The notes under the pieces were generated by a model, which worked only from the letters and a program-made list of their open reading frames with translations, was not told the DNA's origin and did not search any database. Made by a program: the position numbers and the translations under genes. Shown piece after piece: positions 55,205 through 64,000 of a DNA stretch of 64,000 nt. The stretch is from Agitococcus sp. (GTDB lineage: Bacteria; Pseudomonadota; Gammaproteobacteria; Pseudomonadales; Moraxellaceae), in the NCBI GenBank assembly GCA_030646715.1, contig JAUSLJ010000014.1, forward strand, positions 31,814-95,813. Direction: 5' to 3'. The stretch's first letter is position 1; each line of letters starts with the position of its first letter.

Positions 55205-55482
55205 AAAAACCTAAAATATGTTCTGTAAAAATGTAAAAAAGTAATTATACAACCGAAGAAAGGTTGATATATATAAGATGTAGCACGTTCATGGTCAAGC
55301 AAGCATACAGTAGTTAGTTTATTTTCATAGATTACCAAGAAGGAAAAATTGCTGTTTATATGCTAAATACGATGAAGTCAGACTTTCATTATCATTCGCC
55401 AAGTCTTTTTTTTCATCTATTGGTCATCAAAATGTAAGATACTTAGTGGCTACTCTTAATCTTTGGCAGGAAAATCAGCTCT

Positions 55483-56499
55483 ATGAACAATACTGTCAAA
55501 CTCTACGGCTCCGATCAATTTGGCTTGATTTGTGGTTATGTTTTTAATGCTGTTTCAGGCAGTCGTGTTATTTCCTCAGAACAAGCCGTTGATTGGTTAC
55601 ATCAAGAAAAAGACCTTACAAACGATGACTTTATTTGGCTGCATTTTAATTTAGCACATACCGCCAGCGAAAAATGGTTAGCGCGTCACCTCGAATTATC
55701 CGACGTTTTTTATGAAGCTTTACACGAAGGTGTACGTTCAACGCGGATTGAATATGTGGATGACACGCTGATTGCCGTTATCAATGATGTGTTATTTGAT
55801 TTTTCTTTTGAAACTTCGGATGTGGCAACATTATGGCTGAGTGTCAATGAGCGTGTCGTGATTAGTGCGCGCGCCAAACCGTTACGGTCTATTGACCGTT
55901 TACGCGCTGCTGTAAAAGCTGGCGAAAACTTTAGCTCGCCCGTTGATTTATTAGTGCATTTATTACGCGACCAAGCGGACGTACTGACACTAATCGTTAG
56001 AGATGTGGCGGATAAAGTTGACCACGTTGAAGATCGTTTATTGGCGAATAAACTCGAACGTAATCGCGCCAATTTGGGCAATGCCCGACGTTTACTGATT
56101 CGTTTACAACGCTTATTAGCCCCCGAACCCTCTGCCCTGTTTCGGCTACTCAATCGGCCGCCGATTTGGATGGCAGAAGATGACTTACAGAATTTTCGTC
56201 AATCAACCGAAGAGTTCTCAACCGTTTTGCGGGATATGACCTCGTTACAAGAGCGCATTAAGTTATTACAAGAAGAAATAGCGGCTTATATTAATGAGCA
56301 AAATAGCCGCAGTCTGTTCGTACTAACCACGGTAACGGTATTGGCTTTACCGATTAATATTATTGCAGGTTTATTGGGCATGAATGTTGGCGGAATTCCT
56401 TTGGCAGAGTCTCATGCAGGCTTTTGGGTGGTGGTGTGTATTGTCGCTACATTTACGGCGATTGCGGGATGGGTGGCGTTTGGCAGGGAGAGAGATTGA
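55483..56499 (+). CDS. zntB: ZntB-type zinc transporter (CorA family)
   Basis: A 338-residue CorA-superfamily protein. A large cytoplasmic domain (to about residue 275) precedes two C-terminal membrane helices, TTVTVLALPINIIAGLLGMN and VVVCIVATFTAIAGWVAF. The pore motif is GMNVGGIP, the variant characteristic of ZntB. Monocistronic and divergent from topA. Zn2+/H+ transport is the best-supported role. Confidence 0.9.
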   Translation: MNNTVKLYGSDQFGLICGYVFNAVSGSRVISSEQAVDWLHQEKDLTNDDFIWLHFNLAHTASEKWLARHLELSDVFYEALHEGVRSTRIEYVDDTLIAVINDVLFDFSFETSDVATLWLSVNERVVISARAKPLRSIDRLRAAVKAGENFSSPVDLLVHLLRDQADVLTLIVRDVADKVDHVEDRLLANKLERNRANLGNARRLLIRLQRLLAPEPSALFRLLNRPPIWMAEDDLQNFRQSTEEFSTVLRDMTSLQERIKLLQEEIAAYINEQNSRSLFVLTTVTVLALPINIIAGLLGMNVGGIPLAESHAGFWVVVCIVATFTAIAGWVAFGRERD

Positions 56500-56505
56500 G
56501 TTGAT

Positions 56506-56523
56506 GCTGGGTTTAAAGCCAGC
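56506..56523. repeat. GCTGGGG palindrome, copy 3
   Basis: GCTGG (56506-56510) and CCAGC (56519-56523) enclose GTTTAAAG, starting 7 nt past the zntB stop. It shares its TTGATGCTG lead with the copy at 24753. Confidence 0.5.
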
Positions 56524-56552
56524 CTACAGCAATTATTACACGAACACTTTAA

Positions 56553-56981
56553 CTATTGAGCCAACGTTTCCATCCAGTTCTTTAACGGCTCTAAGGCTTC
56601 AATTCCCGCCTCTTCATACCAATAAAAACTAATGCTATTGGCCTGCCCTTCAACCGCTAAAACCGCGCCCGCAATTGCAGGAATCGGTTGTTTGCTAATA
56701 AAATCATCGCCTGCAACGGTTTTCCATGAGTTATCACTTTGTTTTTCGGCACGCCAATAGGGCATTTTGGCGGTAGGAATAATGACACTGTAACAAGCGA
56801 TAAATTGTTTATCGTCGGTTTTCAACCATTTCGGCGGTGGGACTAAATGTGGTTGAATATTCATTTTTTTGGCAGTATTGCGTAACAACAACTCACCTTG
56901 TTCACGCTTATTTGGTCTGAGCATCAACATTTGACCGCCGACGAATGCAAACACCAAGACTAAAATCCACCAAAAACTCAT
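56553..56981 (-). CDS. Membrane-anchored protein, unknown
   Basis: A 142-residue protein with an N-terminal membrane helix (WWILVLVFAFVGGQMLML) and a soluble domain starting RPNKREQGELLLRNTAKKM. Conserved-looking segments are QFIACYSVIIPTAKMPYWRAEKQ and AVLAVEGQANSISFYWYEEAG. Pseudomonas-like organisms carry similar small hypothetical proteins. I cannot assign a function. Confidence 0.65.
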   Translation of the reverse strand: MSFWWILVLVFAFVGGQMLMLRPNKREQGELLLRNTAKKMNIQPHLVPPPKWLKTDDKQFIACYSVIIPTAKMPYWRAEKQSDNSWKTVAGDDFISKQPIPAIAGAVLAVEGQANSISFYWYEEAGIEALEPLKNWMETLAQ

Positions 56982-57013
56982 TATAAATTCCTAAGAAAAC
57001 GCAAACAAAAGGC

Positions 57014-57080
57014 TTCGACTCCGCTCAACCACCACGAGTCCGCCAGCCAATGCCTCAACGCTCCCTGAGCGGAGCCGAAG
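57014..57080. repeat. CTTCGACTCCGCTCA inverted repeat, copy 2
   Basis: A CTTCGACTCCGCTCA arm and a TGAGCGGAGCCGAAG arm (one mismatch) enclose about 37 nt, directly before the stop of the minus-strand gene at 57083. It is related to the element at 34970-35023. Confidence 0.65.
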
Positions 57081-57082
57081 GG

Positions 57083-57763
57083 CTATTCAACACTGGTAAA
57101 AAAGACGTTTTTCATTTTGGCCAATTGGCTGTCTAATGAAGTCGAAATACTCGCAGAGACCGTAAAAAAACTCAGTAAGGCTTTGGAATTGGAGTCACTA
57201 TTAAACGCTGCCATCACCCGTTGCCAAAAAGCATGATTCACTAATTGTAATTCCGCGTGCTCTTTAATTAAACCTTTTAACTCCCAATCGGGTGTACCAC
57301 CTTCACGCCACACAAAATATTGCTTCATTAAATAAACTGAGGCCAAACGCAAAATAGACTCTTCACGATTGGCAAAGGGTAAATGTGTCCGCGCATTCGG
57401 TTTTAAATCACAAAAAACAGGGCAAGCACTAGTAGCCATGATTAAACCCATCAAACCACGCACACCCTCTTCTAAAGTAACCCGTTTAACGTACTCTCTT
57501 TCTGCCGTTAATACCCGAACATTTACTTTAGTTAAGGCCGAAATTTTTTGTAAATCTTGAATCACCTTGTCGAGGTCTAAAGCCGCAGGGCAATGGCTAT
57601 ATACTTTTTTATCCAGCGGACAGTTTTTACATTGGTTATTACCTAATTTTGTCCATTCAGGTGCAGCACTATAATCGGCATGAATACTAAAACGTCGGTT
57701 AACATGGACATCGTAATTTAGATCTAAACCATCATCAAAAGAAAAAAAGTATTGAACAATCAT
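57083..57763 (-). CDS. Cysteine-motif protein, tandem paralogue 1
   Basis: A 226-residue soluble protein without a known function. It carries C45, C48 and C58 in NNQCKNCPL and SHCPAALDLDKV, and C114 in ATSACPVF, a CxxC-x9-C cluster plus a fourth cysteine that could hold a metal or Fe-S centre. C118 is extra. It aligns along its full length with the next gene. It may belong to the group called DUF6901, of which I am not certain. Upstream neighbour spacing is 106 nt. Confidence 0.65.
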   Translation of the reverse strand: MIVQYFFSFDDGLDLNYDVHVNRRFSIHADYSAAPEWTKLGNNQCKNCPLDKKVYSHCPAALDLDKVIQDLQKISALTKVNVRVLTAEREYVKRVTLEEGVRGLMGLIMATSACPVFCDLKPNARTHLPFANREESILRLASVYLMKQYFVWREGGTPDWELKGLIKEHAELQLVNHAFWQRVMAAFNSDSNSKALLSFFTVSASISTSLDSQLAKMKNVFFTSVE

Positions 57764-57869
57764 GGCTGTTAACCTGTAAGTATAAGCACTTATTATTTTA
57801 GGAGGGACTCTAAGCCAGAGCCCCTTTGGTATTGTTACTGTTTGTTGTTATGCTTTTATAATTAAGCAC

Positions 57870-58544
57870 TTAGCTACTATAAAACACACTTTTCATTTTG
57901 CCGAGCTGACTTTGTAAAGAGGCTGAAACACTGGATGACATAGTAAAAAAGCTTAATAAGGCTTTGGAGTTAGCATCACTTTGAAATGCGGTCATGGTGC
58001 GCTGCCAAAAGGCGTGATTCACTAGTTGTAATTGCTCGTTGGTTTTGATTAAGCCTTTTAATTCCCAATCAGGTTCGCCGCCTTCACTGGCAATCAAATA
58101 TTGGTGCATTAAATACAACGAGGCCGAACGGAGAATAAACTCCTCTCGACTGGCAAACGGTAAATGATGGCGAGCATTTGGACGCAAGGTGTTAAAGACG
58201 GGGCAGGCACTGGTAGCCATAATTAAACCCATCAACGCCCGTACACCTTCTTCTAAAGTGACACGTTTAGAATATTCACGCTCAGGCGTGGCAACACGAA
58301 CATTAACCTTGGTGGAGGCAGGTATTTTTTGAAAATCGGCCATCATTTTGTCTAAATCTAATGCCGCAGGACAATGGCTAAACTCCGTCTTTTTTAACGG
58401 ACAATTCTGACATTGATTATTATCTAACTTTGTCCATTCAGAAGCTTTGCTTAAATCTTGCTTAAAATCAAACTCACGCTCTAAATCGACGGCAAACTTT
58501 AATTGCTGACCCGCATCAAAATCAAAAAAATAGTGAATAATCAT
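57870..58544 (-). CDS. Cysteine-motif protein, tandem paralogue 2
   Basis: A 224-residue protein, a close tandem paralogue of the previous one. The same cysteines are kept at C45, C48, C58 and C114 (NNQCQNCPL, SHCPAALDLDKM, ATSACPVF). Both start MI(V/I)xYFF and share VTLEEGVRxLMGLIMATS. It is presumably the older copy or the first of the pair in transcription order. The retained cysteines and lost C118 point to a functional site of four thiols. Confidence 0.65.
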   Translation of the reverse strand: MIIHYFFDFDAGQQLKFAVDLEREFDFKQDLSKASEWTKLDNNQCQNCPLKKTEFSHCPAALDLDKMMADFQKIPASTKVNVRVATPEREYSKRVTLEEGVRALMGLIMATSACPVFNTLRPNARHHLPFASREEFILRSASLYLMHQYLIASEGGEPDWELKGLIKTNEQLQLVNHAFWQRTMTAFQSDANSKALLSFFTMSSSVSASLQSQLGKMKSVFYSS

Positions 58545-58631
58545 TATTATCGTGCCTAAAATCGTAGTGTCTACTTTATCTGCCTACAGTAGTAGAAAAC
58601 CAACGACATTGACAACCTTGATGTGTTGTTT

Positions 58632-59438
58632 TTATAGTAAAAACTCAACTTTATCACCGACATTTAACACAGCACCTCGTTGTGCCTGTTTAATAATGGC
58701 ATTTTGCCCTAAATAGCTTTTGCCATCGTCGCGCCGTCGGTGTTGTTGTAACACTTTTAACAGACTACTGTCTTTTTCTGCTGTTTCAGGATGAATGGAA
58801 GGAATAACACAACGAGAGCACGGTTTGACTAAGGCCAATTCAATTTCACCTATTTTCAAGCCACGACAGCTATCTTCCCAATAGGCAGGAAAATCACCCG
58901 CAATCACAAGATTTGGCCGAAAACGTCGCCAATCTATCGTTTGTTGCCAATGCTGACTCAAGCCATCAAAACTGGCTTGGCTAATCACTAGAATAGGAAA
59001 GCCATCAGAAAAAGCCGTTTGATGCCCCTCACCTGCCCAAGCTCTATCAACCTCTCGCTGACTCTGCTCAGGAAAAAAAACGAGGCGTACGGAAAAACCT
59101 AAATAGTCGCTAAACCATTGATCGGCTTCTGTACTAACTGTTAAGGCCATGACGCTGTCTTGCCATACCAAGACAGAAAGTGCTTGGGGATGATGGGGTA
59201 TTGCCATTAGCAAAGGCATATTTGGAGCGGTGACGTGTAATACATCATCAACCACCTGCGAACGAATAAGCGTCATTTTTGCATATTGTCGTTGGGTGAC
59301 AAATTTGCCGTTATCATCCACCAGTAGCCAGCGTCTATCCCACTGTAAGCCTAATGACGTGAGTTCGGTGTGTTGTAAAGCAATACCTGCGGCGGACTTT
59401 AGGGGATAGATGGCGAGTTGTGAAATATAGGCCGACAT
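58632..59438 (-). CDS. MOSC-domain protein (YcbX-like)
   Basis: A 268-residue protein with an N-terminal MOSC beta-barrel (ISQLAIYPLKSAAGIALQH and RRWLLVDDNGKFVTQR) and a MOSC domain whose conserved Cys lies in VKPCSRCVIPSIHPETAEKD. MOSC proteins bind molybdenum cofactor and reduce N-hydroxylated compounds; YcbX has this activity in E. coli. It lacks the C-terminal ferredoxin domain of long YcbX, so it would need a separate electron donor. Length fits the short form. Confidence 0.88.
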   Translation of the reverse strand: MSAYISQLAIYPLKSAAGIALQHTELTSLGLQWDRRWLLVDDNGKFVTQRQYAKMTLIRSQVVDDVLHVTAPNMPLLMAIPHHPQALSVLVWQDSVMALTVSTEADQWFSDYLGFSVRLVFFPEQSQREVDRAWAGEGHQTAFSDGFPILVISQASFDGLSQHWQQTIDWRRFRPNLVIAGDFPAYWEDSCRGLKIGEIELALVKPCSRCVIPSIHPETAEKDSSLLKVLQQHRRRDDGKSYLGQNAIIKQAQRGAVLNVGDKVEFLL

Positions 59439-59482
59439 TGATCAATCCTTTATAAATACATACCGTAGGTTCGATTCTGTAA

Positions 59483-59502
59483 GGGCGATTCATGAATCGC
59501 CC
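59483..59502. repeat. GGGCGATTCATGAATCGCCC palindrome
   Basis: A 20-nt perfect palindrome followed by CTACAATT; it resembles the family at 35034 and 50039 in its flank (CGCCCCTACA). A weaker GCAAA/TTTGC stem followed by CCCTACA lies at 59524-59540. Both are in the gap between the MOSC gene and etfA. Confidence 0.65.
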
Positions 59503-59561
59503 CTACAATTTCAAACAATTAGAGCAAAAGATCATTTGCCCCTACATCCCCTATAACAAAA

Positions 59562-59585
59562 AAGCCCCAGCAAATGCTAGGGCTT
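59562..59585 (-). terminator. Rho-independent terminator of etfBA
   Basis: On the minus strand the stem AAGCCCTAGC/GCTGGGGCTT (one G-U pair) with a 4-nt loop is followed by a T-run (the A-rich stretch at 59557-59563). It lies about 20 nt beyond the etfA stop. Confidence 0.82.
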
Positions 59586-59602
59586 CTTGGTCAAATTGGT
59601 TA

Positions 59603-60532
59603 TTACACCAATTTTTCTAACTGAGGCACTAAATCAAACAAATCGCCGACAATACCGTAGTCAGCTACTTGGAAAATCGGTGCTTCTTCGTCTTTGTTGA
59701 TGGCAACAATAACTTTAGAATCTTTCATACCTGCCAAATGCTGAATCGCACCTGAGATACCAACAGCAACATACAATTGTGGGGCAACAATTTTACCTGT
59801 TTGGCCAACTTGCATATCGTTTGGTACAAAGCCTGCGTCAACAGCAGCACGGGACGCACCAACCGCAGCACCCAATTTATCAGCCAAGCTGTAAAGGATT
59901 TTGAAGTTGTCACCATTGCCCATACCACGACCACCCGACACAACGATTTTAGCCGCTGTCAATTCTGGACGGTCAGATTTAGCCAACTCTTCAGCCACAA
60001 ATTTCGATGTACCTGCGTCAGTTACCGTAGCAACCGCTTCAATAGCAGCAGCACCGCCTGTGGCAGCAACCGCATCAAAACCCGTCGCACGTACAGTCAA
60101 CACTTTAATGGCATCTAATGCTTGAACTGTCGCAATCGCGTTACCAGCGTAAATTGGACGCTCGAAAGTATCTGCACTAATCACTTTCGTGATTTCGGAG
60201 ATTTGAGCAACATCCAACAATGCCGCCACGCGTGGTGCAAAGTTTTTGCCGTTCGTCGTTGCAGGAGCAAGAATATGGCTATAAGCCTTACCCAAGTCAG
60301 CAACCAACAAACTGACGTTTTCAGCTAATTGATTGGTGTAAGCTGCATTGTCAGCAACCAACACTTTGCTCACGCCAGCAATTTGAGCAGCGGCAGCGGC
60401 AGCAGCTTGGCAATTACTACCAGCAACTAACACATGAATATCGCCACCAATGGCTTGAGCTGCGGCGACAGTATTAAGGGTCGCGCCTTTGATCGAACTA
60501 TTATCGTGTTCAGCGTAAACTAAAACTGCCAT
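59603..60532 (-). CDS. etfA: Electron transfer flavoprotein alpha subunit
   Basis: A 309-residue FAD-binding subunit of ETF, which carries electrons from acyl-CoA dehydrogenases to the quinone pool. The FAD site is near residues 198-220, [14 protein letters not shown], with [24 protein letters not shown] and [12 protein letters not shown]. The gene ends in a clear terminator. It follows etfB by 2 nt. In an alkane-degrading background it would serve beta-oxidation. Confidence 0.96.
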   Translation of the reverse strand: MAVLVYAEHDNSSIKGATLNTVAAAQAIGGDIHVLVAGSNCQAAAAAAAQIAGVSKVLVADNAAYTNQLAENVSLLVADLGKAYSHILAPATTNGKNFAPRVAALLDVAQISEITKVISADTFERPIYAGNAIATVQALDAIKVLTVRATGFDAVAATGGAAAIEAVATVTDAGTSKFVAEELAKSDRPELTAAKIVVSGGRGMGNGDNFKILYSLADKLGAAVGASRAAVDAGFVPNDMQVGQTGKIVAPQLYVAVGISGAIQHLAGMKDSKVIVAINKDEEAPIFQVADYGIVGDLFDLVPQLEKLV

Positions 60533-60534
60533 GA

Positions 60535-61284
60535 TTAGATCACCTTCGCTTCGTTTTTGAGTTTAGCAACTAACTCTTCAACTGTTTTAACTTTGATACC
60601 CGCACTGCGCTCGGCTGGTGGTTCAACTTTCAAAGTTTTAACACGAGGAGTCACATCAACGCCGAAATCAGCAGGCGTTTTCACGTCTAATGGCTTTTTC
60701 TTGGCTTTCATGATGTTTGGCAGAGCCGCATAACGTGGCTCATTCAAACGCAAGTCCGTTGTGACAACGGCTGGCAAGTTCAATTCAACTGTTTGGAAAC
60801 CACCGTCGATTTCACGAGTCACAGACGCTTTACCGCCTTCAACTTTAACAACTGAAGCAAACGTACCTTGTGCATAACCCGCTAACGCCGCCAACATTTG
60901 ACCCGTTTGGTTGTTGTCGTCGTCAATCGCTTGTTTACCCAAAATAACCAATTGTGGTTGTTCTTGGTCACAAATGGCTTTTAACAGTTTGGCAACTGCC
61001 AATGGCTGCACTTCTGCGCCTGTTTCCACCAAAATACCACGATCAGCACCGAGTGCCATCGCCGTACGAATTTGTTCTTGGGCTTCTTTAGGGCCGATAG
61101 ATACGACCACGATTTCGGTGACGATGCCTTTTTCTTTTAAACGAACTGCTTCTTCAACAGCGATTTCGCAGAATGGGTTGATTGCCATTTTAACATTGGC
61201 CAGTTCAACACCAGATTTGTCCGCTTTGACGCGAACTTTTACGTTGTAATCTACAACGCGCTTGACAGCAACAATAGCCTTCAT
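60535..61284 (-). CDS. etfB: Electron transfer flavoprotein beta subunit
   Basis: A 249-residue AMP-binding ETF subunit. The segment [16 protein letters not shown] is the N-terminus, GADRGILVE and [20 protein letters not shown] are family motifs, and [20 protein letters not shown] is the ETF signature. ATG 61284 is preferred over an in-frame upstream extension because GAGG is six bases before it and the family begins there. First gene of etfBA. Confidence 0.96.
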   Translation of the reverse strand: MKAIVAVKRVVDYNVKVRVKADKSGVELANVKMAINPFCEIAVEEAVRLKEKGIVTEIVVVSIGPKEAQEQIRTAMALGADRGILVETGAEVQPLAVAKLLKAICDQEQPQLVILGKQAIDDDNNQTGQMLAALAGYAQGTFASVVKVEGGKASVTREIDGGFQTVELNLPAVVTTDLRLNEPRYAALPNIMKAKKKPLDVKTPADFGVDVTPRVKTLKVEPPAERSAGIKVKTVEELVAKLKNEAKVI

Positions 61285-61638
61285 GGAATCCTCGGAGGGT
61301 GACGATTTGACGAAGTTTGAGGGTTTACAAAACACACAGCAAATCATGCGTCTGTAAAGGGTGCAATATCTTCGGATATTGATGCTTTTTGGTCAAGCAA
61401 ACAGTGACGGATTAACGTGTTTTTATAGCCATTGACATCACATTGAAATCGTTTTTTGTTTCAATCGGCCAAGTTTGATGCGGTGATGGCTAATTGGCAG
61501 GCTTAAACTAGGTTAATCAGCAGATGTGTTATAAAGTACAAACGTACACAATTAGAAACATTCTACAAGGTAAGTGTCAGTTATATGACACAATCACTTG
61601 CTAGAATCGCCACGCTTACAACTTTTGGAATTTTTAGG
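61285..61638. other. Divergent intergenic region, etfB / fabA
   Basis: A 354-nt AT-rich region holding promoters for both directions. A short GTACAAACGTAC (61536-61547) lies about 90 nt upstream of fabA, but its arms are only 4 bp and it does not clearly fit the FabR or DesT consensus. No small gene is seen. Confidence 0.45.
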
Positions 61639-62151
61639 ATGACTGTTAGTCAATTTAGCAAAGAACAATTACTTGCCTGTGGTCGCGGCGAATTATTTGG
61701 TGCCGATAACGCCCGTTTACCCGTTCCTCCGATGTTGATGATGGATCGGATTTTAAAAATTAGTGATGATGATGGTTTATACGGTAAAGGCGAAATTATC
61801 GCCGAATTAGACATCACTCCTGATCTATGGTTTTTTAACTGTCATTTTATTTCTGACCCTGTCATGCCGGGTTGCTTGGGCTTAGATGCCATGTGGCAAT
61901 TGCTCGGCTTTTATTTGGGCTGGCGCGGTAATCCAGGTCGTGGTCGTGCGTTAGGTGTCGGCGAAGTCAAATTTGTCGGTCAAGTTTTACCAACTCACGC
62001 TAAATTGACTTATGAACTACAAATGCGTCGTGTCATTGAACGCAAGCTGGTGATGGGTATTGCTGATGGCCGTGTTTTAGTGGATGGCCGCGAGATTTAT
62101 ACCGCTTTAGATTTAAAATGCGGCTTGTTTACGACAACTGATAATTTCTAA
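61639..62151 (+). CDS. fabA: 3-hydroxydecanoyl-ACP dehydratase/isomerase
   Basis: A 170-residue enzyme that introduces the double bond of unsaturated fatty acids. Catalytic residues are in [15 protein letters not shown] (His) and [17 protein letters not shown] (Asp). [18 protein letters not shown] is the typical core. I chose ATG 61639 ([12 protein letters not shown]) because it gives the family length; an in-frame ATG at 61585 would add 18 residues. It is followed by fabB, the standard gammaproteobacterial pair. Confidence 0.95.
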   Translation: MTVSQFSKEQLLACGRGELFGADNARLPVPPMLMMDRILKISDDDGLYGKGEIIAELDITPDLWFFNCHFISDPVMPGCLGLDAMWQLLGFYLGWRGNPGRGRALGVGEVKFVGQVLPTHAKLTYELQMRRVIERKLVMGIADGRVLVDGREIYTALDLKCGLFTTTDNF

Positions 62152-62157
62152 TCATAC

Positions 62158-62175
62158 GGGCGGAGCCATCCGCCC
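62158..62175. repeat. GGGCGGA palindrome between fabA and fabB
   Basis: GGGCGGA (62158-62164), GCCA loop, TCCGCCC (62169-62175), followed by TTACACCGAGGG that supplies the fabB ribosome site. It may modulate the fabA/fabB ratio or be a dispersed repeat. Confidence 0.55.
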
Positions 62176-62193
62176 TTACACCGAGGGTTGACT

Positions 62194-63411
62194 ATGCGAC
62201 GTGTCGTGGTTACAGGTTTAGGGATTGTCTCTTGTATAGGCAATGATGCGGCTTCTGTAACGGAAAGCCTAAAAAAAAGCCAGTCAGGTATTCGTGCCAA
62301 CGAAACCTATGCCAATATGGCTTTTCGTAGCCAAGTCAGTGGCCGTCCAACGGTTGATCTTGACGCCAGTATTGACCGTAAGCTAAAACGCTTTATGGGT
62401 GATGCCGCCGCTTATGCTTATCTTTCCATGCAACAAGCCATTACTGACGCAGGTTTAACCCCTGAAGATATTGCTAAAAATCCACGTATTGGTGTGGTTG
62501 CAGGTTCAGGTGGTGCATCCACCGAAAACGTATTAATTGCCGTTGATACCGCGCGCGAAAAAAGTGTCAAACGTATTGGCCCTTATATGGTTCCGCGTAC
62601 CATGACCAGTACCGTTGTTGCGTCATTAGCAACCGCATTTCAAATTTATGGTGTGAATTATTCGATGTCGTCGGCCTGTGCCACGTCTGCCCATTGTATT
62701 GGTAATGCCATGGAGCAAATCCAACTCAATAAACAAGACATGGTCTTTGCAGGCGGTGGCGAAGAAGAGCATTGGAGCTTATCGTGTTTATTTGATGCGA
62801 TGGGTGCAATGTCTAGCCGATATAACGACACACCTGAGACTGCGTCTCGCCCCTTTTCTGCTAATCGTGATGGCTTTGTCATTGCAGGCGGTGGCGGCAT
62901 AATTGTGTTGGAAGAATATGAACACGCCATCAAACGCGGTGCGCGTATTTATGGTGAGTTAGTGGGTTATGCTGCCACTTCTGATGGCTATGACATGGTG
63001 TCGCCAAGTGGTGATGGTGCTGCGCGTTGTATGCAAATTGCCTTAGCAATGGCTGATTGCCCTGTGGATTATATTAATGTTCATGGTACGTCCACACCTG
63101 CTGGCGACACCATGGAATTAAAAGCAATTCGTCAGGTTTTTGGAGAGAAAATCCCCTATATTAGCTCTACTAAAGCACTCACTGGTCACTCTTTAGGTGC
63201 TGCAGGGGTCCAAGAAGCTATTTATAGTTTGTTGATGATGCAAGACGACTTTGTAGCCGCCTCCGCAAACATTGACGAACTTGACCCCGCAGCCGAAGGT
63301 TTTCCAATTGTTCGTGAAACCATCGAAAATGCAGGCTTAAAAGCGGTAATGTCGAATAGCTTTGGTTTTGGTGGGACGAATGCCAGTTTGGTGTTTAAAC
63401 GGTTGAGTTAA
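62194..63411 (+). CDS. fabB: Beta-ketoacyl-ACP synthase I
   Basis: A 405-residue condensing enzyme that elongates fatty acids, including the unsaturated branch begun by FabA. The catalytic Cys is in [19 protein letters not shown]; the two histidines are in [16 protein letters not shown] and [27 protein letters not shown] closes the active site. ATG 62194 has GAGGG upstream and is preferred to a TTG two codons earlier. Cotranscribed with fabA. Confidence 0.97.
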   Translation: MRRVVVTGLGIVSCIGNDAASVTESLKKSQSGIRANETYANMAFRSQVSGRPTVDLDASIDRKLKRFMGDAAAYAYLSMQQAITDAGLTPEDIAKNPRIGVVAGSGGASTENVLIAVDTAREKSVKRIGPYMVPRTMTSTVVASLATAFQIYGVNYSMSSACATSAHCIGNAMEQIQLNKQDMVFAGGGEEEHWSLSCLFDAMGAMSSRYNDTPETASRPFSANRDGFVIAGGGGIIVLEEYEHAIKRGARIYGELVGYAATSDGYDMVSPSGDGAARCMQIALAMADCPVDYINVHGTSTPAGDTMELKAIRQVFGEKIPYISSTKALTGHSLGAAGVQEAIYSLLMMQDDFVAASANIDELDPAAEGFPIVRETIENAGLKAVMSNSFGFGGTNASLVFKRLS

Positions 63412-63493
63412 TAACTTTTGGCAGTTATTCGTGGGTTGAATATATAGCCCACGTAATCCAAAAAACATAAGTGAAAGCCTGTAGGACCTCACA

Positions 63494-63865
63494 ATGAATA
63501 ACTCAGAAAAAGAAATTATTGACATCTTCAATGCCGCTCAAAATCGTTTAGTTTTTCAATCATCCGATTTATCTTTAGAATCAATCGCTACGATGGTAGA
63601 AGACGGTGCTATTGATATCGCTCCTAAATATCAACGCCGAGAAAGATGGAACACTACAAAACAAGCAGCACTTATAGAGTCCTTTTTATTAAATATTCCA
63701 GTCCCTCCTATTTTTCTTGATGAAGATGAATATGGTAAATATTCCGTAATAGATGGAAAACAGAGAATAACATCTATTTATAAATTTCTAAAAGGAGGGC
63801 TTGAATTAGAAAACTTAGACTCTTTTATACAAATTGATGGTTTATGCTTTGACCAACTACGGTAA
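63494..63865 (+). pseudogene. DUF262-domain gene truncated by an IS3-type element
   Basis: Only 123 codons remain of a protein that is normally over 300. The DUF262 N-terminus is clear: PKYQRRERWNTTKQAALIES, LLNIPVPPIFLDEDEYGK and YSVIDGKQRITSIYKFLKGG, with the DG(K/Q)QR nucleotide-binding motif. The reading frame stops at a TAA (63863-63865) right where sequence becomes transposon-like. DUF262 proteins are often type IV restriction (GmrSD) or defence components. AT-rich relative to the core genes. Confidence 0.75.
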
Positions 63866-63899
63866 TCATCCCTTTTTTAACCGAAGTTAAAAGTAGAGG

Positions 63900-64000
63900 T
63901 TAGGCTATTAGAGCCAGCTTTTGCTTTGGTGGTATCCCACCATTAGCTTTGTTCGGTCGTTCATGGTTGTAAAACCATAGCCATTCTGTCGCATGTTCCT
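63900..64000 (-). mobile_element. IS3-family transposase, C-terminal end (partial)
   Basis: The minus strand translates without stop from the right edge to a TAA at 63902-63900: ATEWLWFYNHERPNKANGG then IPPKQKLALIA. This is the C-terminal end of an IS3-family OrfB integrase (the WLWFYNHERPN motif). The rest is beyond the window. Its end lies within about 35 nt of the DUF262 stop. Confidence 0.85.

Noticed and set aside
61536..61547. GTACAAACGTAC as a FabR/DesT operator before fabA
   Set aside because: Only 4-bp arms and no fit to the longer known consensus; too weak to call.

Overview
The window looks like chromosomal core of a mesophilic gammaproteobacterium. GC content is moderate (low-to-mid 40s % by eye). 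The gene set best fits Pseudomonadales, probably a low-GC member of the Moraxellaceae: a complete Pil-Chp twitching chemosensory cluster (pilG-H-I-J-K-chpA), trpFBA-accD-folC-SPOR gene order, FabA/FabB unsaturated fatty acid synthesis, EtfBA, a membrane alkane hydroxylase (AlkB), RlmKL and ZntB. The genus cannot be fixed from the sequence alone. There are no rRNA or tRNA genes, no CRISPR array and no prophage. The only mobile element is an IS3-type transposase fragment at the right edge.

Layout. 1-7627 (minus): Pil-Chp operon. 7962-17435 (minus): glutaredoxin-like protein, RlmKL, DUF2726 protein, SPOR protein, FolC, AccD, TrpA, TrpB, TrpF. 17554-22027 (plus): HemJ, ThiD, a fused ThiE-HemL frame and a DUF3108 protein. 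22039-24270 (minus): ArsR-type repressor, ArsO-like flavoprotein and SBF transporter. 24436-26465: BON lipoprotein, small membrane protein, AlkB. 26753-32144 (minus): DUF4331 protein, lipoprotein, TPR protein, HupE/UreJ-like protein, ECF sigma factor and anti-sigma factor in one operon. 32356-34962 (plus): TonB-like protein, then SHP-like cytochrome (DUF1924), diheme cytochrome c and cytochrome b561. 35901-39856: sulfide and sulfane-sulfur module (SulP permease, two YeeE/YedE half-transporters, BigR/SqrR-type repressor, persulfide dioxygenase). 39968-43171: ArsC-like phosphatase, TetR, SDR, MBL-like protein. 43303-44886: two AT-rich orphan genes. 45080-52179: DsbD, then TlpA-like thioredoxin, DUF4266, DUF3570, ApbE, response regulator and kinase. 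52218-59438: topA, zntB, a tandem pair of unknown cysteine-motif proteins and a MOSC protein. 59603-63411: etfBA, fabA, fabB. 63494-end: DUF262 gene cut by an IS3-type element.

Most notable points. (1) A TlpA/DUF4266/DUF3570/ApbE cassette in which the DUF3570 protein carries a sequence matching the ApbE flavinylation consensus. (2) A sigma/anti-sigma controlled DUF4331/TPR/HupE operon divergent from TonB and an SHP/DHC/b561 electron-transfer chain. (3) An uninterrupted ThiE-HemL reading frame. (4) An ArsR/ArsO-like/SBF operon in which both regulator and flavoprotein end in Cys-Cys. (5) At least four families of dispersed palindromes between genes, including one element apparently inserted inside another.
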